This document shows, piece by piece, positions 11,003 to 22,129 of a stretch of DNA of 64,000 nucleotides (positions are counted from its first letter, which is position 1; every line of letters begins with the position of its first letter). The stretch spans positions 10,213,001 to 10,277,000 of the forward strand of contig BSBM01000372.1 in assembly GCA_027924585.1 (NCBI GenBank). The letters run 5' to 3'. The notes under the pieces were generated by a model, which had not been told where the DNA came from, did not search any database, and saw only the letters and a program-made list of their open reading frames with translations. The position numbers and the translations under genes are program-made. This stretch comes from Larix kaempferi. Its lineage: Eukaryota; Streptophyta; Pinopsida; Pinales; Pinaceae.

Positions 11003-11752
11003 CTATTTTGGAATATGAACGAAAACTAGAAAACCAAATATATTAAGATGAATTACCTCTGGTTTCTTTCCTGTGAACATCTCTTCGGGGGTTTTGAACC
11101 CAAGTGCACTATGGCATATTCTATTTTGGACATATACTATTGTCCTTTCTACTTCATCCCATATATGCATAGGAAGATCGTGATCATGGATCATGGTCTT
11201 CACTACTTCCATAATAGATCGACTCTTTCTTTCAACAACACCATTTTGTTGAGGATTGTAGGGAGTGGTAAGATCCCTCTTAATCCCAACATTCTTGCAA
11301 AAGGCTTCAAAATATTTTGAAGTATATTCTCCTCCATTATCTGACCTGAGTGTATTGATCTTTCTTTATGAAATATTCTGTATCAAGGCTTTGAATTCCT
11401 TGAACTTTCCGAATAATTCATCTTTTCTCTTCAAAAATTAGACCCAAGTCTTTCTAGAATAATCATCAATGAATGTGACATAATATGCATACCCACTTAA
11501 TGTTGTTGAAGGCATTGGTCCACATACATCTGAATGAATGAGTTCCAATATCCATTTTGTCTTGGTGTCGCTCTTCAGAAATTGATTCTTTATGTTATTT
11601 CCCTTTGCACATCCTTTGCATATTCCTTCATGATCAATCTTTATATCGGGTAATCTTGTTACTACCTTGCTTACATGTGTTACTGCTTTGTAGCTTATGT
11701 GAGCAATCCTTATATGCCATAGTTTGCATGGACTTGTAGTATCATGAATCAA
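11003..11752 (-). pseudogene. E1 integrase
   Basis: Successive minus-strand blocks are LWHIRIAHIS and ICKGCAKGN (HHCC zinc domain), ELIHSDVCGPM and YYVTFIDDYSRKTWV (first catalytic Asp region), then LRSDNGGEYTS (second Asp and the region before the catalytic Glu), and NPQQNGVVERKSRSIMEVVK. Two in-frame stops (after KTWV near 11438 and before RKINTLRSDN near 11370) break it. Integrase joins element cDNA to host DNA. In copy B the QQNG codons carry a further stop. Confidence 0.9.
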
Positions 11753-12131
11753 AGCTGCTTCTAAATGTCCTTTCAGTTTCTATAAGCCTCCTTCTTCTAT
11801 CCCAATAACAATAACATCCTTTATAGATTTTCCTTTGGGCCACATGAGAAATTCTCCATCTCTAAAGGAAACCCTAAACCCTTTCTTATCTAAATCTGAG
11901 ATAGAAAGTAAGTTCTTCTTTAGACCTGGTACATATCGTACATCCTTCATATTCATCAGGGTTCCTCAAATCAAGCTTGTAGTTAGCTTCTCTTATTCCC
12001 TTAATAGGATATTGATAATGATATCCTAATGATACCTTCTAAGGGGAGTTCTTTTCTTCTAGACTGGAGAGAGTCTTGTTCTGACCTGTCATGTGCTTTG
12101 AAGCACCACTATCAATTAACCATGTTTCATT
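11753..12131 (-). pseudogene. E1 protease region
   Basis: The minus strand from 12131 reads WLIDSGASKHMTGQNKTLSS, with the retropepsin active site DSGAS encoded at about 12099-12113. A stop follows KNSP, and frames then shift, with YQYPIKGIREANYKLDLRN and further pieces leading to the integrase zinc domain. Copy B keeps a longer open piece here (34468-34674). The protease would cut the gag-pol polyprotein. Confidence 0.85.
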
Positions 12132-13064
12132 TCAAGGTGTCACGGACCCAAAGAGAGCAGAGAATAAAACATATTCTTTTTTTTCTTCCTTTGTTTGCTT
12201 CCTCAGAGGTTCTTCTTCTTCTTCTTTGGCTAAGTGAGCATGATATATTTTGTTTCTCTTCTTCTTGTTTTCTTCTTTTCTTTCTAGACAATCTTTGGAA
12301 ATATGTCCCATCTTATCACAACAGAAACATTGATAAGAAGATAAGTCTCTTCGCTTGTAGTTTCCCATCTTATACTTTTGAAAATTCTTAGGAGGATGGA
12401 ACTCCTTATGATTTGCCTTCTCGAAATGAGGTTTTCCCTTTCCTCTTTTAGTATGGGTATCTAGAGCTTGATCATCATCTCTAAGTAGTGCTTCTTGATT
12501 TAACACTCTAGCCTCCTCTTGGACACATTCTTCCCATACAACTTCAAATAATAGACTTTCCTTTCTTGCACACATAGTCTGGATAAAAGAGTCCCAAGGT
12601 CTAGTAATACCATTGAGAGAAGTCATCACCAACTCATCTTCATCAAGGGTGTATCCAATTGCTTCTAGTTGTTCTTTGAATTGAGAAACCCTAGTAAAAT
12701 ATTCTTGGATGGATTCTCCTTGGCTCATCTTTGTACTTTTGAGTTGAGATCTCAAATTCATCTTCCGATTGATGTTTCTTCCTTCATACATTCTTGTTAG
12801 GGCATCAAACATATCCTTTGTAGTTTTCTTGGAGGGAACTTGAGGAATCAAGTGATATTTAATGGAGTCTACTATGATCCTCATAGCTCTAATCATATCC
12901 TTCTTATGCTTTTCCTTAGCTTCATCTTCTTCGGGTTCTCGTACAACTTCTTTAACAAATTTAGTAAGATCATTATCTTCTAGAATGAGTCCAATCCTAC
13001 ACTTGCAAGCACTGAAGTTATCTATGCCTTCCAACTTGTCATCAAGCTTAGTGCTTGGTGCCAT
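12132..13064 (-). CDS. E1 gag, 310-codon open frame
   Basis: This uninterrupted frame starts with MAPSTKLDDKLEGIDNFSA 387 bp inside the LTR edge. Its centre has LNGITRPWDSFI and RVSQFKEQLEAIGYTLDEDE, typical of the UBN2-type copia gag, and it ends with a lysine-rich stretch and the zinc knuckle CFCCDKMGHISKDC (C-x2-C-x4-H-x4-C). It stops one codon before the protease frame would need to continue. Gag forms the particle that packages element RNA. In copy B the same gag carries two new stops. It is the best kept ORF of E1, though expression is unlikely. Confidence 0.9.
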   Translation of the reverse strand: MAPSTKLDDKLEGIDNFSACKCRIGLILEDNDLTKFVKEVVREPEEDEAKEKHKKDMIRAMRIIVDSIKYHLIPQVPSKKTTKDMFDALTRMYEGRNINRKMNLRSQLKSTKMSQGESIQEYFTRVSQFKEQLEAIGYTLDEDELVMTSLNGITRPWDSFIQTMCARKESLLFEVVWEECVQEEARVLNQEALLRDDDQALDTHTKRGKGKPHFEKANHKEFHPPKNFQKYKMGNYKRRDLSSYQCFCCDKMGHISKDCLERKEENKKKRNKIYHAHLAKEEEEEPLRKQTKEEKKEYVLFSALFGSVTP

Positions 13065-13453
13065 CTTAACCCGGAGAGCAGAGAATAACTAAAAATAAAA
13101 ATTTCTCAAAATTAAAAACTGAACTCATCAAAAGCTGCGCTTGATTGAGGTGAGTATGATGGTACACTTGATTTCTGAAGATTCCAAAATTTCACCCTTG
13201 AAAATTGACTTACGAAATTCTGGTCTGCAGTTTTATGGTCCAAGGTCAAACTAGGGTTTGACTTTCCTAAACTTTCACCCACTGAAAAACTTCCATCTCT
13301 GTGCCAATAGATGTTCCTAGGAGGGGTGCATTTTCCTATGCCACTTGCACTCAAAAATTCCACTTCTGTGAGAAGCCCTAATTTTTATGCTCGGAGAGAG
13401 AGAGAGAATTTTACCTTGTGAAAGTTGTTTTTTTCAGGCTATCTCTAATACCA
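13065..13453 (-). other. E1 5' leader and primer-binding site
   Basis: A non-coding leader between gag and the LTR. On the minus strand, TGGTATTAGAGATAG (13439-13453) abuts the LTR and matches the initiator-methionine tRNA type primer site (TGGTATCAGAGC) apart from C-to-T and later changes. A GA microsatellite lies at 13394-13407. Confidence 0.85.
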
Positions 13454-14035
13454 TGTTAATATTATATGATATTATAGAATAGATTCCAACTTCTTTAACA
13501 TTCAATACACTATTCACAATAGCAGCATAATAACAATCTCTGAAAGATACACAATCACATATCACAAAACAATATATCCTAGGAAACCCTCTAGGGAAAG
13601 AAAACCCAGTAAGAAATTCCTCAATATATATGATCAAAGTACAATGCCCAAATATCACAAATAAGAGAGACAAAAGACTCAAACTCCAGACCCAAGCTAA
13701 TCCTCCTCCTCCTTCGCAGATATCTCTCTCTCCTCTAATGCGAATTGCACAAGTGAGTGAATGTACAAATGAAAGAAAGACTCCCTCTATTTATACTTTA
13801 CTTTTCGCTTGACCTTTAACCCTAACTGGGTCGACTTCTCTAGGAAGACTCAATATAACATTATATTATATTCCAATGGGTGCTAACGACCCGACTTACA
13901 ATGGAGGTTTAACCTCATGATCTTTACATGGCCAAATTTAATAATGACATCCCCGAACGGAGGTAAAACATCCTCGACAGAGTTACAATAATAAAGTACA
14001 AGTAGAATATTCTTTAAAGTTGCATTAATTTAACA
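13454..14035 (-). repeat. E1 5' LTR, copy A
   Basis: It begins TGTTAATATTA next to the primer-binding site and ends AATTTAACA, giving inverted TGTTAA/TTAACA termini. The partner LTR on the left is not in the window, so the right edge is set by the terminal motif and by the change to unrelated sequence. An identical layout is found at 36036-36617. Confidence 0.85.
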
Positions 14036-15885
14036 ATTCTATGCCCTTGGTAGGTATCCAACAGGTGTCCCTGAAATCCTTTGGGATGCGAGTTGGAACG
14101 ATCCATAGAATGATGATCATGGCTCGGATTGACAAACCATTGAATCCGTTGGATTCCGGACATCGGGATAGTGCTAAGGGTGCCCCTCTCCTCCGGGTCC
14201 ATGGCCGAGGTGTCATCTTTTAGGTCTATTTTGGAAACTGGCCTTTTGGTCAATAAGGGTCTATGCATTTTTTGCACAAAGGGGTCAACTGTGCAAAATT
14301 TTGATTTCGATTCTAGAACTAGACATTCAAAGAGTGGCAATCAAACCTACCACATTGCACCCTTGGTATATTCCTATGTCCTTAGTGTGCCACGCCAATT
14401 AACATCTCCTTAGTGTTCCACTATATTTGCATTTTGAGTAATTAATGTCATTTTTAAGAATTCAAAGTTCCAAATAAAAAATGGAAGTGATGTTTCATCG
14501 ATGATATCCCTCTGATCCTTGCTATCTTTGTTAGATCAAAGTCACCATGAACCTTTTCCATCAAGTTATGGGGGAATACTTGCGAAATCACAATGAACAA
14601 CCATTACATCATCATTTGTATCAATCAAGTACATTCAATTTTAAATACATTTTCATATGAGGATAATCCATCCTTTTTACAAACATAGGACCATGAACAT
14701 CTTATTTTCCTTCATCAAAACAACATTATCAAGGAATATCATTAAACTAGTTAGGTATTTCATTTTCCATGGATTCTATATGATTACTTTTGCATTACAC
14801 GTTTTTTTATGCGCATTCAATATATTTAGAGCCATGCTTCACCACTGAGATATTTTTTGCAATGACTCATGGTTCGAGGCATGCTCAGGACCCTAAATAA
14901 CGAAAGCATGTACACTCAAACATGAATTAGAATTATGACAAGTGTAAAATGTACATATGAAAGAGGTAAAGCACAAACCAGGGTCTTATATACTAGGGTT
15001 TAGTAAGGATAGGGTTTATATCTTCAACAATTTTATGAAAGTGAATTCATGACCAACTATTGGTTAGCATATTGGAACAAACTAGGGTATATTTGTTGTA
15101 TATTTGACCATATGTACATGAGGGCCCAATGAATTTTATTACACTTTAGTTCATGCATTCCTTGCCATTGTTTTTAGCATTCTAGAGTAGGCACACTTCA
15201 ACCGAACTTCATAGATGCTCATGTACTTATCGTTTGATGAAATTCGGTAGCATTGATGAAATGTGTAGCATCTATTAGACTTCCTCTTAGTTTGTGAAAA
15301 TTTCATAGGCTTACATTGATGATATGCATAGCATGTTTTACATGACAGAGGTTATTCAAACATATTTTGAATTATTTTGTTAACTTTTGTTTTTTCCTTG
15401 CAACATATTTTCCTTGCAACCATAATCCTAATCAATGGGTATGAACCCTTGGAGTTGAAAAAAGCCACAATTTTAAATTAGATATCAAATTAGCATGCAT
15501 GTACTAATTTCATTGAACTTTTGAAATATATTATTAGTTTGTTCCATTAAGATAATGTTTTCATAACACAATGGTGAGATGTTACTTGATCAATGCAATA
15601 AATGTAAGAGAATAAATATTGATAAAATGCAATTATATAAATTTCAATAGCATAATTTATCAATTTGTGGAAGAGATAAATCATCACAAGGACAAGTGGA
15701 AACTCAAGAGAAAATATGCAATATATTGTATCATGCATTGATAGCCAAATGTTTGTAATACAAAATATGGAAAAGTAGTCGGCCCTTAAATGTCTTGTCA
15801 ATGTACATATATCCCTAAGTACAACAATGTACATGTATGTCAAAATACATATATCTAGGACTAGGAGACATCAAAAATCAATCAT
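14036..15885. other. Non-coding stretch, no gene seen
   Basis: AT-rich DNA between E1 and the unknown gene. Short frames (for example 14014-14340 minus) have no recognisable motif and are equally broken in the duplicate at 36618-38468. I see no LTR, inverted repeat or coding pattern here. Confidence 0.5.
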
Positions 15886-18061
15886 TCACTTGTTTTTCCC
15901 CGACTTTGCTCTATCAACCATATCCCTAGGATCGCTCTGCATCTCAGGAGTCTGCAAATAAAATATCATTATTTTTATCAAATAGCTTCCCTAATAACCT
16001 ACCATTAACAAACTTAAAAAATTAACTTATTGTCAAATTATTTATGACAAACACTCACCAAATCCAGTCTGGGTATAGATGCCTATGGTGTGCTCATGAA
16101 AGTCCTCTCTATAATTGTGCTCTGCAAATAAAAGATCATATCTCAATTAATTCATCAATTCAACATTGGTCAACATGTTTGCGTAAATTGAATAAAAAGA
16201 CTTGGTCATTAATGAACATCTCACCACAAGAGGAGACTCAGTCACAACCATGGATTGAGCGGAGGGGGCGGGCACTGCTACTGCTAATGGATACGATCAC
16301 CAAATGGGGAAATATTTATACATACATGAATAAACAATATAGTAACATGTTAAATACTATGCATTGTAATTGTTGAAATAGTTACCTTTGTATGACTTGT
16401 TGCTATTACAGATGCGGCACTAATTGCAGCATCAACGACCCTTGTTAGGTAAGGTGTAGATGGATCTCCCATGTGTCTGCTATAGAGGAAATCCACACCC
16501 TTTCTATGAGTGGAGCCTCTCTTATACACTTGTCCCTTCTGCACATTTTGACTACGAGGAGAGGAAACTGCTGAATCTGGCCTAAATATAGCAGGTGGTG
16601 GCTACAATCACCAATTACTAACGTAGTTAGAAATGCATTGATCAATGAAACAACATGTATTAACAAACTAGAAATGATGAAATACATAGCGATGTATGGT
16701 ATGATTCAATCAATTCTAAGAAACGTTCTGCCACATGTTCATCCCCTATGGGCTATGTAGTGCTTGTCTCTCCACCAAGGGGGAGATCACTAGATGAAAT
16801 GATTTCCCTCTAAAAGGGATCTACAACCTACAATTTAGGAAAATGTAAATATTAGATTGTGTAGCATTAATTAAGTAACACGTGATAACAAACTAACATG
16901 TATTAAAATAATGACATGTTGAAATAGTTACCTCAATGTGAGTTATTGTCGTTGAAGGTATGAAAACATCTTGTACATCAAATGGTTCTGGTGCATGAGC
17001 CTCTGGACTATCCTAGGAATCATCGGTGGAAAAGTATTGCCCCTCATCCTCTTCTTGTAGCAACTACAAGTTTTAAAATCATTAAAAATATTAGCAATAT
17101 ATATGTGAGTATAGTAAGGAAAAATAATTTACAACAACACTAAATTGTTAATCATTTACTTACCTAAGTAAAATACCCAGTAAAGCTATCATCTATTTGG
17201 ACAGGACCAAAGTAACGATGGCTGCATACTATGCATGGGTGGGGATCTCGGATGTTCTCATGATGTGCAGGTCCAGTGCCACTACTAGATGCTCCTCGAC
17301 CATTGGAAGATGGTGGCTCTACCCACCAGGAGGTGGTGGCTGCAATCCACCAATAGATGGTGGCTCTAACGACCCTACCTGGTATGTACCTTGAAGATAT
17401 GTGCTAAGGTGAACAACATTATCTCCCAATAGTAGGAATAACTCACGTGTCTGTGGGACCAACTGATGTGCAGGCGGTACATCTAGCCTCGGTAAATTCT
17501 TGCGACATGGAGCTATTTAGCGATTGGGATCTAGTGCCTCGCATTGGGACGTTGTTGAGGCATCCCCATCCCAACGCCTTGGTACTCCAAGATATCAAAA
17601 TAATTAACATGCTTCCCCATAACAAATTCTACGTACATCTTTCTAAGAAAATATAACGACATTTCCTTGTTGTTATGCGGTTCTGCATCAAATACCATGT
17701 ACAATCAGTCCATCCAATTATCTATGAATGGTTGATATGTACACCAATCAATATAAATATGCATTTTGTTTATATCCGGGATTCCAGCTGTCTGTGGATC
17801 TGTAAAAAGGGAAAAGATATGTTCTTTTGTTATCTTCAACTTCTTAACTTCCTTGTAACTAATTCCATCATCATATTCTTGCCTCTTTCTCTCTCTGTAT
17901 GTCACAATATCTTGGAGTTCACCATTTGAACTACTACCGGTCTCTATCATTGCATCCAAATTGGATGCAAGCATACGGTGCCTATCATCAACAATAAAAA
18001 TTGAGGCTCAAATGTCTATGAGCCTCTGAATTTCTCTTTGGATGTTTGTATGTGCATCCAT
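15886..18061 (-). pseudogene. Decayed multi-exon gene of unknown function, copy A
   Basis: On the minus strand, protein-like blocks are separated by GT-AG introns: a first large exon from ATG at 18061 (MDAHTNIQREIQRLID, VTYRERKRQEYDDGISYKEV, MGKHVNYFDILEY) to about 17160, then exons near 16932-17058, 16725-16827, 16386-16601, about 16190-16280, 16059-16121 and 15886-15951, the last ending in a stop. Donors such as GTGAGT (16053-16058) and acceptors TTTGCAG are visible. The 16386-16601 exon reads KGQVYKRGSTHRKGVDFLYS and YLTRVVDAAISAASVIATSH. I recognise no family; it could be a host gene or a transposon-carried gene. Three stops here (17705-17707, 17013-17015, 16810-16812) are sense codons in copy B; one stop after RLIDI is shared. 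The large exon also has frameshifts. Confidence 0.55.
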
Positions 18062-18877
18062 GGTCGTCACTACAATCAAAAAATAAAATAAAAAATCATT
18101 AGAAACATATACATGTGCTATAATGACATCTCTCAAAAATGAAAAATGAAAAAACTTTGTGTAAGAATGAATACATTACAAACATAAATATCATCTCAAT
18201 ATACTATAATAACAATTACATGTAAACCAAAGTGGAAACTGAGGATCAACTACATGTAAATCGATTAATTATCGATAGCCGAGATCTCCTTTGTATCTAA
18301 TTCATATCATGTTCGTGGCCATTTTCTGACTCAAAATCTAGTGTATGATGAGGAAGATTTGGTGGTGAAGTCCTCTCCGTCATTAAGAAGGGGCAATATT
18401 TTTAATGGGAGGGTTGATCTATGCTCGTTCCATTAAGTAAAGATCTTATCAGTTGATAGGGATGAAGACCCAAATCCATTGATTGAGTGTCTTGGTGATG
18501 AAGGAGGTCAAAAAATATGTGGTTGTTCATCTTTGCAACAAAGTAAGTGGTGTGTCTGCAAGGAGGGGAACCTAGTCCCTTGGGTTTTGGGGGATGATGT
18601 AAAATCCATCATGCCATTGGGTTGGATTCACAAGCATTGGTTGGACATTTTTAGGGTAAAAGAATGTGTGGGAAAAAACCATAGAGTTTGGTTGATTCAA
18701 GTCTAGAAACAAAGCCTAGGTTATAGTCCATAGTTCCTCCTCCTAGCAAAAGGGTGGATGGCTTTTCTTTTCCAATTTGCAATAGATGTGGAAAAAATAT
18801 TGAGGAAAATTTGGGGTTGGGATTCAAATCCCTTATTGCTTAGGTGGATGCCAAATTCATTAATGGGATTGATAGTA
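18062..18877. other. Flank of unknown gene with a weak plus-strand frame
   Basis: It contains a 75-codon plus-strand frame at 18479-18706 with several Cys (KICGCSSLQQSKWCVCKEGN) followed, after stops, by ICNRCGKNIEENLG near 18775-18815. The duplicate at 41062-41290 has a comparable but differently broken frame. The cysteine pattern hints at a former coding exon, but I cannot assign a family. It ends at the E3 target site TGGAG (18878-18882). Confidence 0.35.
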
Positions 18878-18882
18878 TGGAG

Positions 18883-19688
18883 TGTTAGAGCAATATTATA
18901 CCTTATTAATTTAATCATTAATTAAATGATGGTTATTATGTGCTAAAATGGTTAATGATTACATCCCTAGGTGTGAACAAGGTTATTATAAGTTGGCTAG
19001 AACTTGTCAGGGCTAGTATGAACTAGATCACAATGTATGGGAAAAAGTATGAGCCAAAGTGTGGGCCAAGGGTGGTCAAAATAGCTGTTAGGCGCTCTCC
19101 CACATGCATTTATTTCCTCCAGCATGCCTAAGGGACCCTCCTTCCCTGCTTTGTGGATCTGGTTTGACCATAGGCGCCCATGCACTGAACTTAGTCATTT
19201 ACCCCTCTTTTGGCTATTTTTGGCCTATCCTAGCCTACCTAAATTCCACCCAACCATCTCCTTCACATGTGTGAGCTCCATCTTGGTTCCCCATTCTTAC
19301 CCAATGTTCACATTCACAATTCGAACCTCTTTGGGATATTTTGGAAACCATTTGGTCAACCTAGGGGGGATTGGGATAAATCTAAGCTAGCTAAGTGTGT
19401 ACACTCCAAGTGCATCCTATTTCTTACTATTGTTATATAAGTATGATCCAAACTCATTATTGGGTTGGACTATTAATAGAATCTGATATTTGATCATTTG
19501 TGTATCTTGATTTTTGATCATTTGTTCTGTAATTTGATCATTTGTTCTGGTATTTGATCATTTGTTCTGAGTTTTGATCATTTGTTTTTCCATAAATGTA
19601 TATTCACTTGTTTCTTGCATAATATGTCAAATATTTCAACTGTGAGGTATCCATAGTAGCTACATCCTACTGTGTTATAGATTTTACA
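18883..19688 (+). repeat. E3 5' LTR, copy A
   Basis: 806 bp, TG...CA bounded, direct repeat of 31191-31995. Near its 3' end it carries several copies of TTTGATCATTTGTTCTG-like units (19490-19590). Compared with its duplicate at 41466 it differs at three sites in the first ~185 bp, far fewer than it differs from its own 3' LTR. Confidence 0.95.
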
Positions 19689-19700
19689 TGGTATTAGAGC
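19689..19700 (+). other. E3 primer-binding site, copy A
   Basis: TGGTATTAGAGC lies directly after the LTR and matches the initiator-methionine tRNA type primer site (TGGTATCAGAGC) with one change. It is identical in copy B at 42252-42263. Confidence 0.9.
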
Positions 19701-19962
19701 TCTTGGAGATATTATTCGAACTAGAGACTGTTTTAGTGGTGTTCCATAAGCTGTGGAGAAACCATAGAAGTACCTGGAACCATTACATTGAATCCATTGG
19801 AGAAATCCATTGGAGTCTATAGAGGGTGTGATGCTCTCTTGAATGCACCCATTGTGAGGCAGGGTTCGAATCTGTTGGTGTAGATCCCTCCTAAGTGTTG
19901 AGAGTTTTGTTGTAGGTTTTAAAGAGCACCATTGTCAAGTACTGCGCAAGAAGTATAAGAAG

Positions 19963-20762
19963 ATGGAGCAATCTCATCCAAATTTGCTCACTCCTTTCAA
20001 CTATTTCGATTGGAAGGCTGAAATGGTGATTTTGTTGAGATCCAAGGGTCTTCTTCAGGATCACAATAGGCACAGTGGTTGAGACAAAATCTGCTGTGGA
20101 GAAATCGAAGTTTTTCAACATAATGGATGAGGAATTCAACCTCCTTTGTCTTAGTATTTTGAGAGACCTCTTGTTTCATGTGGAAATTCTAGCTACACCC
20201 AATGAATTTTGGCTCAAGCTTGAGTCTCTATTTGGGAAGGCTGATGAAATGAGGGGCCATCAACTTGACAATGAGTTGATCTCACTGAGTCCAAGCAATT
20301 TCGAATCCATCCAGGATTTATTCACCAAGTTCAAAATATTGGTCTTGCAAATCAAGCAATGTGGCATTAAAAATAAGGAAGAACAATTGGTCTTGTCCAT
20401 TCTCTCAAAACTAGGTCCTGAGTACTCAATTTTTTTCTCTACATTCAACTCCACAAAGCTCACAGTTAGAAATTGGAAGATGCCATCTTTGGTTGATTTC
20501 ATGGAGATTCTAACTCAAGAGCAAGACAAGTTGGTCTTGATGGGTTCCATTAAGAAAAAATACCAAGTACTTGCAGTTGGAGATTCGAAACATGCAAGAG
20601 GCAAGCAAAATCCCAAGGGGCCGAAACCACAAGAGAAGAAGAAGAGGAATGAGAGGCCCAAATCCACTGATGGGGGTTAGAATATTGTCAAAGATAAGGG
20701 AAAGAAAAAATAGAAGACTAATTTCAGCTATTGTCAATGGGGTTTTCACCCCGAGAGTTCAT
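19963..20762 (+). pseudogene. E3 gag, copy A
   Basis: The ATG at 19963 opens MEQSHPNLLTPFNYFDWKAE, typical of a copia gag amino terminus. A frameshift near 20050 moves the frame to 20075-20680, with LCLSILRDLLFHVEILATP, FESIQDLFTKFKILVLQIKQ and LSILSKLGPEYSIF. A stop at 20678-20680 and another near 20713 interrupt the basic tail; copy B has sense codons (TCG, GAG) at both sites. The zinc knuckle is degenerate (CQWGFHPESSC). Confidence 0.85.
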
Positions 20763-20764
20763 GC

Positions 20765-21215
20765 ATGAAGAAAACCATAGACATGACGACCCATCTCCTA
20801 CAGAAAAACAACATTCCTCTTCCAGAAAGTTCCAAGAAGAAAGAAGATGTTTCTGAAGATAAGGAAAGGTGCCATGCTTTGGTGGCTAGTACCTTAGTGT
20901 CATCTTATTTAATTATTAATTCAAGTGCCTCAAGTCACATGGATTCTTCAAGAGATGCATTCTCTACTCTTGCTCCATACAGTGGTTCTTCCATTCACAT
21001 GGGAGATAACTCAGAAATACCTGCTAAATGCATTTGGAAAATCTCTCTGGAAAATGGGTATTTCAGTAATGTACTGTATGTAACTGATCTTGCATCAAAC
21101 TTAATCTATGTATATCAAATGACCCACACTAGTTCAGCCAAGAGAGTAATATTCACTCAAAATGATGTGGCGATATCATAAATTTCCATTGGAAAAATTA
21201 TTGCAATGGGTGTTG
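20765..21215 (+). pseudogene. E3 protease region, copy A (cut by E4)
   Basis: A 138-codon open piece with LIINSSASSHMDSSRDAFST, where copia proteases have DSGASxHM; the catalytic Asp is replaced by Asn and Gly by Ser. ISLENGYFSNVLYVTDLASN follows as in copia pol. After its stop the frame is cut at 21215 by E4, with TGTTG duplicated at 21211-21215 and 28242-28246, and resumes as VVDHDSRMYKFSHFLEF. Confidence 0.85.
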
Positions 21216-21883
21216 TGTTAAATTTTCAGAATTTACTTCAATCTGATCTAGGATCTTAAATGAGAGAACAACATGTACAACAAATCTATAGCATATCAAT
21301 CATGGACACAATAATGCAAGCACACAAGAGACACAAAGTTTGCTTGGGGAAAACCATAAAGGTGAAAAACCCCAATAACTTCCTTAGAGATAGATAGAAC
21401 AATGATACAACCAGAATACAAGAGATAGTCTTGTCCTAGCAGCAGAGCCTCCTCCTCCACAAGTGTGCCACTCTCCCAAGTGTGAGTGAGAGAATAGAAT
21501 GTGTAGAGTGAAAGAATAGAATGTGTAAAATGAGAGAGACACACTCTCTATTTATACACTAACTTGACTTGACCTTTACTCAACTAGGTCGGCCTCAACT
21601 TAACCACTTAACATAATGTTGACTGGGCCGACCCCCACTAGGGTGGTCTAATAACCCTTTGACCCACATGGACGACCCCCAATAGGGTGGTCTAATAACC
21701 CTTTGACCCAGATGACTTATACAGGGCCGATCCCAACAAGGTGGTCTAATAACCCATCAAGTATAAGTTAAGACACTTACAATATAAATGACGACACTTT
21801 CGTATAGAGGAATAATAACATCTCTATAGGAATACAATATACATATATGTGAAATACATTCCGAAGTTACATATACATCAACA
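21216..21883 (-). repeat. E4 3' LTR, copy A
   Basis: 668 bp, direct repeat of 27556-28241. It contains short repeats of GAATGTGTAGAGTGA type and a repeated block GACCCCCACTAGGGTGGTCTAATAACCC near 21630-21760. It is followed at once by CTCCCTCTT, the complement of the polypurine tract. Confidence 0.95.
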
Positions 21884-21892
21884 CTCCCTCTT
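21884..21892 (-). other. E4 polypurine tract
   Basis: AAGAGGGAG on the minus strand immediately upstream of the 3' LTR, where plus-strand DNA synthesis would be primed. It is kept in copy B at 44469-44477. Confidence 0.85.
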
Positions 21893-22129
21893 AACCAGGA
21901 AGGTATTTCTCGACATAGGTCTTCTAGCACAAGTCATCTTCTCTGGATCATCGTCACTGCTGCTGCTATCTCAATCAATCTCTGAATATACTCATCATAG
22001 GAAGTTCTATAGAGCCAGTTTTTTTTCATACTGGATGTAGGCCCACCACCTGCAGGTCTTCGTCATCACTTGCCATACTGTGGAAATCTCAGGACTTATT
22101 ATGTGCATCACAAAACCTTAAAAGAGTCT

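Larger units (their letters stand above)
1..14035 (-). mobile_element. E1: Ty1/copia-like LTR retrotransposon, interrupted by E2; left end off the window
   Basis: Reading the minus strand from right to left gives LTR (13454-14035), primer-binding site (13440-13453), gag, protease, integrase, reverse transcriptase and RNase H. This gag-PR-IN-RT-RH order is diagnostic of Ty1/copia. The RNase H is split by E2 (561-9365) and resumes at 560-217. No copy of the 13454-14035 LTR is found to the left, so the 3' LTR lies outside the window or is lost. Several stops and a poly-A frameshift make it non-functional. A second, truncated copy starts at 32416 in the duplicated block. Confidence 0.93.

Noticed and set aside
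16044-16376. Plus-strand 110-codon ORF at 16044-16376 (and 38627-38959)
   Set aside because: It is a shadow of minus-strand exons and introns of the unknown gene; it stays open in both copies because they are similar, not because it codes.
18479-18706. Cysteine-rich 75-codon ORF as a real gene
   Set aside because: It has no start context or homologue that I recognise and is broken differently in the duplicate; I list it only as a weak frame.
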